Assembly: GCA_020635855.1 (NCBI GenBank)
Contig: JACJYZ010000002.1
Coordinates: forward strand, 1,364,001-1,428,000
Source: Flavobacteriales bacterium
Lineage (GTDB): Bacteria > Bacteroidota > Bacteroidia > JACJYZ01
DNA: 64,000 nt
Reading direction: 5' to 3'
The notes under the pieces were generated by a model that worked only from the letters and a program-made list of their open reading frames with translations, was not told the DNA's origin and did no database searches. Positions 59,322 to 64,000 of the stretch are shown piece after piece. A program made the translations under genes and the position numbers. Within the stretch, counting starts at the first letter, position 1. Every line of letters begins with the position of its first letter.

Positions 59322-60269
59322 TTACGGCTTCTTTGGGAACAGTCCTTTTTTGGTGCCCTGTTCCAGTTTGGATCTGTCTTCCAGGGTGGGTGCCACTTCG
59401 GAGAGGGTTCCGTTGGAAGAGTTCTTCATGTCGATGTTGGGCACGTACGTCCATTTGCCGTCTTCCAGCACAAGTGCATCGTAGGTCATGTCCGGGCCGT
59501 AGTAACGCAGTTGTCCTTCGAATTGAGGCTTGGATGGTGCCAGGTGATCCATAACGATCCGTTTGGTGTCAGCGTAATACCGAATGGACATCACTGCCTG
59601 GGAGGAATACTCGAACACCAGTCGGTTTGCTCTTTCGTGCTTTGGGTAGTTGAACAGGGGGGCTCCGAATCTTACGGTATTGCCTTCAAAATACATCACG
59701 TCAATCACCTTTTTTGTGGTTTCCGTGGTGTTGCCGTCCCATCCGATCAGTGTGTAGTATTTGCTTCTTTTTTTCTTCTCTGGGATTGCGGTGTAGTAGT
59801 GGGCGCCCAGCCATTTCTTGTTGCTCAGCAGCTGGCGTTCGGGTTCGGTGATTTCATCGGATACGTCGTTCAGTTCAAACAAAATTGATGTGTTGTTCTT
59901 CTTGTCCGGCTTCTGGATGTATCCGAAGTACCTGAAAGTACCGTCTTTCATAGGAAGGTTCCAGTTCAGGATTCTGAAAGCCTTATCCGAAGGCACCACC
60001 CGTGCGATGGTAACCAGGGAGTCAAAAGGGTAGAGGAAGGATTGTTCGTGGTTCAGAACCGTTCGCAGCAGCTTGCTGAACTTTTCACTGGTTTCCAGTT
60101 TGTCGTTATCCGAATATCCGTAAAGAATGTCGCGCGCCATCACTTTCAATGTCGCTTCCTGATCCTGGAAGTAAGCCAGGTTCTCTTTCTTTAGTCGTGG
60201 TTTGGCCGCGGCAGGCAGGCAAAGAATGACTAGAAAAATGAAGGCCAGGGTATGGGATTTGAAGGGCAT
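59322..60269 (-). CDS. Secreted protein of unknown function
   Basis: About 315 residues from the ATG at 60269, which begins the signal peptide MPFKSHTLAFIFLVILCLPA. Mature part: IARVVPSDKAFRILNWNLP, YFGYIQKPDKKN, GAHYYTAIPEKKKRSKYYTL, IGWDGNTTETTKKVIDVMYF. I recognise this as a conserved Bacteroidota protein but cannot assign a fold or function. It is separated from serC by 139 bases and from the ferredoxin gene by a strong terminator, so it is probably its own unit. Confidence 0.78.
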   Translation of the reverse strand: MPFKSHTLAFIFLVILCLPAAAKPRLKKENLAYFQDQEATLKVMARDILYGYSDNDKLETSEKFSKLLRTVLNHEQSFLYPFDSLVTIARVVPSDKAFRILNWNLPMKDGTFRYFGYIQKPDKKNNTSILFELNDVSDEITEPERQLLSNKKWLGAHYYTAIPEKKKRSKYYTLIGWDGNTTETTKKVIDVMYFEGNTVRFGAPLFNYPKHERANRLVFEYSSQAVMSIRYYADTKRIVMDHLAPSKPQFEGQLRYYGPDMTYDALVLEDGKWTYVPNIDMKNSSNGTLSEVAPTLEDRSKLEQGTKKGLFPKKP

Positions 60270-60310
60270 GACCTTGTTGTAACGCATATGCAAGCGGGTG
60301 TTGTATACAA

Positions 60311-60340
60311 AAACACCGCAAAGCTGACTTTGCGGTGTTT
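60311..60340 (-). terminator. Terminator after the ferredoxin gene
   Basis: AAACACCGCAAAG (60311-60323) and CTTTGCGGTGTTT (60328-60340) form a perfect 13-bp stem with a CTGA loop; on the minus strand it continues into TTTTTG. Confidence 0.88.
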
Positions 60341-60359
60341 GGTGTTCAACTTATCTTAT

Positions 60360-60707
60360 TCAGATGTGAAGCTTGGCTTTCTTTGCCAGCAGAACATCTT
60401 CAGATTCGCGGAAATCCGGATCGTCCACACAGCAATCTACCGGACATACGGCGGCGCACTGTGGTTCGTCATGAAATCCTTTACATTCGGTACATTTATC
60501 TGTTACGATATAGTAGATGTCGTTGGCTTTCGGTTCCTGAGGTGCACCCGCATCTACAGAAGAACCGTCCATCCGTGCCACATTGCCGGTCAGGGTTGTG
60601 CCATCGGAAAACCTCCATTCCGCACCGCCCTCGTAAATGGCATTGTTGGGGCATTCCGGCTCGCAGGCCCCGCAATTGATGCATTCGTCGGTGATCATGA
60701 TCGCCAT
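60360..60707 (-). CDS. Ferredoxin with two [4Fe-4S] clusters
   Basis: A 115-residue ferredoxin. Cluster I ligands: Cys9, 12, 15 and 19 in ECINCGACEPECP. The second set, KCTECKGFHDEPQCAAVCP, has eight residues between the second and third Cys, as in the Allochromatium-type ferredoxins with low-potential clusters. A 40-residue insert (about 28-68) separates the sets. It is divergent from a LuxC-like acyl-CoA reductase, a pairing I have come to expect in Bacteroidota, and may supply its electrons or serve serine-cluster genes. Confidence 0.93.
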   Translation of the reverse strand: MAIMITDECINCGACEPECPNNAIYEGGAEWRFSDGTTLTGNVARMDGSSVDAGAPQEPKANDIYYIVTDKCTECKGFHDEPQCAAVCPVDCCVDDPDFRESEDVLLAKKAKLHI

Positions 60708-60816
60708 GGCGTGTTCCTTTCTTTTCTTTGGTTAATTGGATTGAGTGTGTAAAAATAACCAAATTATCAATTCCGTGGTGTTGATTTTCTGTACAATCCA
60801 ATCAAATCTGAATTGC

Positions 60817-60824
60817 TACATTTG
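60817..60824 (+). promoter_or_regulatory. -7 box of the acyl-CoA reductase gene
   Basis: TACATTTG matches TAnnTTTG and ends five bases before the ATG at 60830, so the message would be almost leaderless, like the marR-hut case. No clear -33 box. Confidence 0.4.
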
Positions 60825-60829
60825 CCGCC

Positions 60830-61879
60830 ATGCAAGCTTCATTGATCAGGCGAGCCGAGGCTTTTCAGGCATTGGGAGAGGATCTTCTTTCGATCGGGAA
60901 TTCGAGTACCGAGTTTGCCGCAAGGTTCGAACAGGTATCCTCGGATGCATATTCCTACAACAAATGGTTTACGGTAGAGAACAATCGCCAGGCAGCAGCT
61001 GCTTTGGGGCACATGCTTGAACGATCTGCGCTGGTTAAATGGATGGCAACATATGCCAAACTGGATGAAGCGCGACCGATGAAGCGCATAGGTTTGGTGA
61101 TGGCCGGAAATGTGCCCATGGTGGGTTTTCATGACCTCATGTGTGTGATGATGGCCGGTCATCAGGCGGTTGTCAAGTTTTCCGGTGACGATGACCGGCT
61201 TTTACCGATGTTGGTGGAACGCTTGTTTGAGCACGAACCCGCCCTGCGGGGGCAATACCAGAGAGCAGATGGGAAGTTGTCGGATTTTGATGCGGTGATT
61301 GCAACGGGTGGAGGTAATACCTCCAGGTACTTTGAATACTATTTCGGAAAATATCCCCATATCATCCGAAGAAACAGGAGTTCGGCTGCTGTTCTTACCG
61401 GAAAGGAAACAAAGGCGGAACTGGAAGCGCTGTCCAGGGATTGCATGGCGTATTTCGGCCTGGGATGCAGGAATGTAACCAAGTTATGGATTCCGGAAGG
61501 ATATAATCTTCAGCCGTTCTGCCAGGTTATGGAAGCTTTCGGTGCATACCTGCAACATGATAAATACAGGAATAACTACGACTATAATAAGTCGCTGCTC
61601 TTATTAAACAAAGTGCCCCACATGGACAATGGGGTGGTGCTGATGAAGGAGGACAAGGCGCTGGGAGCGCCGGTGACGGTTTTGCACCTGGAACACTACC
61701 GTGCCCTTCATGATGTGGAAAACAGGTTGATGGATGAAGCAGCCATGCTACAGTGTGTCGTCTCTTCCGGCGGACAATTTCCGGGATCCATTCCTTTTGG
61801 TACCACACAGTCTCCGGCGCTGTGGGACTATGCAGATCAGGTGGATACCATGGAATTCCTGCTGACTATTCCTGCTTAA
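60830..61879 (+). CDS. Acyl-CoA reductase (LuxC-like)
   Basis: A 349-residue protein of the aldehyde-dehydrogenase-like LuxC family, which reduces acyl-CoA or acyl-phosphate to aldehydes. Visible features: RIGLVMAGNVPMVGFHDLM (nucleotide-binding), VIATGGGNTSRYFEYYF, RRNRSSAAVLTG and the catalytic Cys in YFGLGCRNVTKLWIPEG. It is divergent from the ferredoxin gene. Its normal product in non-luminous Bacteroidota is unknown; envelope lipid or wax synthesis are possibilities. Confidence 0.9.
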   Translation: MQASLIRRAEAFQALGEDLLSIGNSSTEFAARFEQVSSDAYSYNKWFTVENNRQAAAALGHMLERSALVKWMATYAKLDEARPMKRIGLVMAGNVPMVGFHDLMCVMMAGHQAVVKFSGDDDRLLPMLVERLFEHEPALRGQYQRADGKLSDFDAVIATGGGNTSRYFEYYFGKYPHIIRRNRSSAAVLTGKETKAELEALSRDCMAYFGLGCRNVTKLWIPEGYNLQPFCQVMEAFGAYLQHDKYRNNYDYNKSLLLLNKVPHMDNGVVLMKEDKALGAPVTVLHLEHYRALHDVENRLMDEAAMLQCVVSSGGQFPGSIPFGTTQSPALWDYADQVDTMEFLLTIPA

Positions 61880-61891
61880 GGTAATGTCTTT

Positions 61892-62023
61892 TCAGTTGTT
61901 GCGCTTCTCAAAGGTCTCTTTGGATCTTTCCTTTATGCGTCGAATGGCAAGGACAACAAGTATAACAAGGATGGAAATGAATATCAGCATTTCAAGCCCA
62001 ATGATCAGGTGCGCCCATTTCAT
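61892..62023 (-). CDS. Small single-pass membrane protein (43 residues)
   Basis: A 43-codon frame from the ATG at 62023 to the TGA at 61892, four bases downstream of the ybjQ-like stop. It reads MKWAHLIIGL, a transmembrane stretch EMLIFISILVILVVLAI, then a charged tail RRIKERSKETFEKRNN. One membrane helix and a basic cytoplasmic tail fit the positive-inside rule. The tight spacing behind ybjQ and the coherent composition support a real gene. Function unknown; it may anchor or regulate the YbjQ protein. Confidence 0.65.
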   Translation of the reverse strand: MKWAHLIIGLEMLIFISILVILVVLAIRRIKERSKETFEKRNN

Positions 62024-62027
62024 GGGA

Positions 62028-62342
62028 TCATGATAGGGTGACTGCGGTTCCGTAGGCCATGATTTCCGAGGCCCCCTGCATGATCACGGAAGTGCTGAAA
62101 CGGATGTTGACAATGGCATGGGCGCCCAATTTTGTGGCGTCGTCTATCATGCGTTGCAAGGCTTGTTCCCTAGCTTCCGCTTGGAGGCGGGTATATTCGC
62201 TGATTTCTCCTCCTACAATGTTTTTGAGCCCGGCAAATATATCCCGACCGATGTTACGGGCTCTTACGGTGCTACCCCTGGCGATTCCCAAAACGGCTGT
62301 TATGTTTTTACCAGGGATGGTTTCTGTTGTGGTGATGATCAT
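62028..62342 (-). CDS. YbjQ/UPF0145-family protein
   Basis: A 104-residue protein of the YbjQ (heavy-metal-binding domain) family, which forms pentamers or decamers of unknown function. Recognised by MIITTTETIPGKNITAVLGI, RARNIGRDIFAGLKNIVGGE, and ATKLGAHAIVNIRF followed by IMQGASEIMAYGTAV. The small membrane protein gene follows four bases later, so they likely form a two-gene transcript. Confidence 0.92.
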   Translation of the reverse strand: MIITTTETIPGKNITAVLGIARGSTVRARNIGRDIFAGLKNIVGGEISEYTRLQAEAREQALQRMIDDATKLGAHAIVNIRFSTSVIMQGASEIMAYGTAVTLS

Positions 62343-62385
62343 TGCTTTAGAGTGAAGGTGAAATCAAATATAAGGGGTAGGAAAT

Positions 62386-62415
62386 AAAAAAGGCGGAACA
62401 TTGTTCCGCCTTTTT
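62386..62415 (-). terminator. Terminator after the gap gene
   Basis: GGCGGAAC-ATT-GTTCCGCC flanked by A-runs and T-runs (62386-62391 and 62411-62415) forms a strong bidirectional terminator just after the gap stop codon. Confidence 0.88.
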
Positions 62416-62421
62416 CGCCAA

Positions 62422-63903
62422 TTAATAAAAGGTAAGCCTTCTAACCTGAGAAAGGTACTTTGACAGTCGTATCACCTGTCGGGTGTATCCGTATTCATTG
62501 TCGTACCAAGCATACAATACAATATCTTGACCGGATTCGCCTATGATGGTAGCGGGGCTGTCATAAACCACGGCACATGGATTGCCGATCAGGTCGGAAG
62601 AAACCAGTTCATGGGAAAAGGAGTACTGGATTTGTTCCACAAGCTGACCTTTAAGGGCGGCGTCTTTCATGATGTCATTCACTTCCTCCACAGTTACTTT
62701 TTTATTCACCTTCAGGCTCAGGATGGCAAGGGATACATCCGGGGTCGGGACACGCACGGCATTGGCTGTTAGTATGCCTTTTAGTTGAGGCAATACTTTG
62801 GCAACTGCTTTTGCGGCGCCGGTTTCGGTGATTACCAGGTTCATCGGAGCGGAGCGGCCACGGCGATATTTCTTATGGTAGTTGTCGAGGAGATTCTGGT
62901 CGTTGGTGTAACTGTGAATGGTTTCGATATGGCCTGAGGTGATTCCCAGGTTGTCCTGCATCACTTTCAGTACCGGAACAATGGCATTGGTGGTGCAAGA
63001 TGCTGCGGAGAAGATGCGTTCGTTCTGAAGATCACTCTCCTGCTGATTTACACCGTGCACGATATTGGGGATGTCTCCTTTGCCGGGAGCAGTGAGCAGA
63101 ACCTTGTCAACCCCTTTTGCTTTCAAGTGCTGGCTGAGTCCTTCACGGTCACGCCATGCACCTGTATTGTCAATCAGAAGTGCATTGCTGATGCCTGCTG
63201 CCTCGTAGTCGATATCGGCGGGGGAGTCGGCTGCCAGCATCTGGATAGTATGACCATTTACAATCAGGGACTTGTTTTCCAGATCTTCAATGATGGTTCC
63301 CGGGAACGGGCCGTGAACGGAATCTACCCGGAACAGGGATGCGCGTTTGATGATGTCGGCATCGCTGTTGGAGCGGGTAACGATGGCCCGAAGGCGAAGT
63401 TGTTCGCCACGGCCTGCCTGTGTGATGAGTTCTCTCGCGAGTAATCGCCCGATTCGGCCGAAACCGTAAAGAATAACATCTTTGGGCTTAAAGGTGGTTT
63501 TATCCCTGCCGATGAAGTTTGCAAATTTATCCGCAACAAAATCTGTTATGGCGGTTTTGTCCTTCACCTCCAGGTATTCACCGGCCAATTTACCGATGTC
63601 GATCTTGGCAGGGGCAAGATCCAGTTTCAGCAACTCTTGGGTCAGGCCGAGTGTGTCAGTAATATGAATGGGTTGTTTAATGATCTCCCTGGCATATTGA
63701 TGCAGGTTGAGAATCTCACTCACGCTGCGATCAATGAGTTGATGGCGGAATATGATCAATTCAACTGATTTGTCGAGCCATGCACTGCTGATGCAGCGAA
63801 TCAGGTCGGTGGCTGCCTTCTCTTCCTGGATATAGGATTTTAGTTTTTCTTCGAATCCGTTTCCTTTTGCCGTCATAACCGTTGGGTTGGTTTCTGTTGC
63901 CAT
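62422..63903 (-). CDS. gap: Glyceraldehyde-3-phosphate dehydrogenase, long form
   Basis: A 493-residue GAPDH. The catalytic domain starts near residue 140 (DVILYGFGRIGRLLARELI), with catalytic Cys in SAASCTTNAIVPVLKV, HSYTNDQNLLDNYHKKYRRG, and WYDNEYGYTRQV. The first about 140 residues form a helical extension (KLKSYIQEEKAATDLIRC ...) absent from the usual 330-residue enzyme and known in the long GAPDH form of Bacteroidota and some other bacteria. The start lies eight bases downstream of the rpoD stop, so it may be co-transcribed with rpoD. Confidence 0.94.
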   Translation of the reverse strand: MATETNPTVMTAKGNGFEEKLKSYIQEEKAATDLIRCISSAWLDKSVELIIFRHQLIDRSVSEILNLHQYAREIIKQPIHITDTLGLTQELLKLDLAPAKIDIGKLAGEYLEVKDKTAITDFVADKFANFIGRDKTTFKPKDVILYGFGRIGRLLARELITQAGRGEQLRLRAIVTRSNSDADIIKRASLFRVDSVHGPFPGTIIEDLENKSLIVNGHTIQMLAADSPADIDYEAAGISNALLIDNTGAWRDREGLSQHLKAKGVDKVLLTAPGKGDIPNIVHGVNQQESDLQNERIFSAASCTTNAIVPVLKVMQDNLGITSGHIETIHSYTNDQNLLDNYHKKYRRGRSAPMNLVITETGAAKAVAKVLPQLKGILTANAVRVPTPDVSLAILSLKVNKKVTVEEVNDIMKDAALKGQLVEQIQYSFSHELVSSDLIGNPCAVVYDSPATIIGESGQDIVLYAWYDNEYGYTRQVIRLSKYLSQVRRLTFY

Positions 63904-63911
63904 GATTGTTG

Positions 63912-64000
63912 TTAACCTAAATATGCTTTGAGTAGCTTGCTTCTTGATGTGTGCCTGAGTCGGCGGATCGCCTTTTCCTTGATTTGTCTGACCCGTTCCC
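63912..64000 (-). CDS. rpoD: RNA polymerase sigma factor RpoD, C-terminal end (partial)
   Basis: Only the last 28 codons and the stop (TAA, 63914-63912) are in the window; the gene enters from the right edge. The peptide ERVRQIKEKAIRRLRHTSRS then KLLKAYLG is the end of region 4.2 of the primary sigma factor, the recognition helix and tail that contact the -35-type element, and it is characteristic of Bacteroidota RpoD. It lies eight bases upstream of gap. Confidence 0.93.
   Translation of the reverse strand, partial: ERVRQIKEKAIRRLRHTSRSKLLKAYLG

Overview
The window looks like chromosomal DNA of a member of the Bacteroidota, most likely a gliding or surface-growing flavobacterium or sphingobacterium-like lineage. 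The grounds are: several secreted proteins ending in type IX secretion (T9SS) sorting domains of type A and type B; SprB-repeat and PKD adhesin-like proteins; Bacteroidota-type promoters (TTTG about 17-23 nt upstream of TAnnTTTG); a SusC-like, carboxypeptidase-regulatory-domain TonB receptor; and the 3' end of a sigma-70 gene typical of the phylum. I cannot name the genus. No rRNA, CRISPR array or prophage was seen.

Layout. 1-3302: iron-related genes on the minus strand (start of a PepSY-type membrane protein, a siderophore TonB-dependent receptor, a hemerythrin-like protein). 3653-11043: one huge T9SS-exported Calx-beta/lectin protein, built from two 2208-nt modules plus a third partial one and interrupted by a single-base deletion near 6673. 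11082-16944: a DUF2306 membrane protein, then a translationally coupled cheR-cheB-hybrid histidine kinase operon. 17247-17731: tRNA-Arg(ACG) followed by a terminator and a 122-bp tandem repeat. 18558-24632: a complete histidine-utilisation operon headed by a MarR regulator (marR-hutH-hutU-hutI-hutG). 24721-32506: secreted proteins (M43 metalloprotease, GH9 cellulase, SprB-repeat adhesin). 32595-36769: lipoprotein, M23 peptidase, xerD and an AlkD-like repair protein. 36974-39481: lysC-lysA, i.e. entry and exit of lysine/DAP synthesis. 39592-43269: small secreted protein, PKD-repeat T9SS protein with six 231-bp repeats, ABM-domain protein. 43493-46346: SAM hydrolase-like protein, divergent from phoH-purC. 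46503-47554: a ParE-type toxin-antitoxin pair sitting between two direct copies of a 177-bp element with 20-bp terminal inverted repeats. 47768-54882: M1 peptidase, DUF6702 protein, and a four-gene minus-strand operon (EamA transporter, class V aminotransferase, YCII protein, Old Yellow Enzyme). 55005-60293: serC-serA-DUF1015-yggS serine/PLP cluster plus an unknown secreted protein. 60360-61879: divergent ferredoxin and LuxC-like acyl-CoA reductase. 61892-64000: a 43-residue membrane protein with ybjQ, long-form gap, and the tail of rpoD.

Two things stand out beyond the genes. First, intergenic gaps carry many degenerate heptanucleotide tandem tracts and a second dispersed family built from a 38-bp unit with the core GCGACCGAAGGGAG; both are often found right behind stop codons. 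Second, the toxin-antitoxin pair flanked by inverted-repeat elements looks like a potentially mobile or excisable unit. Products, motifs and repeat boundaries were read by eye; family names rest on recognised sequence patterns, not on searches.
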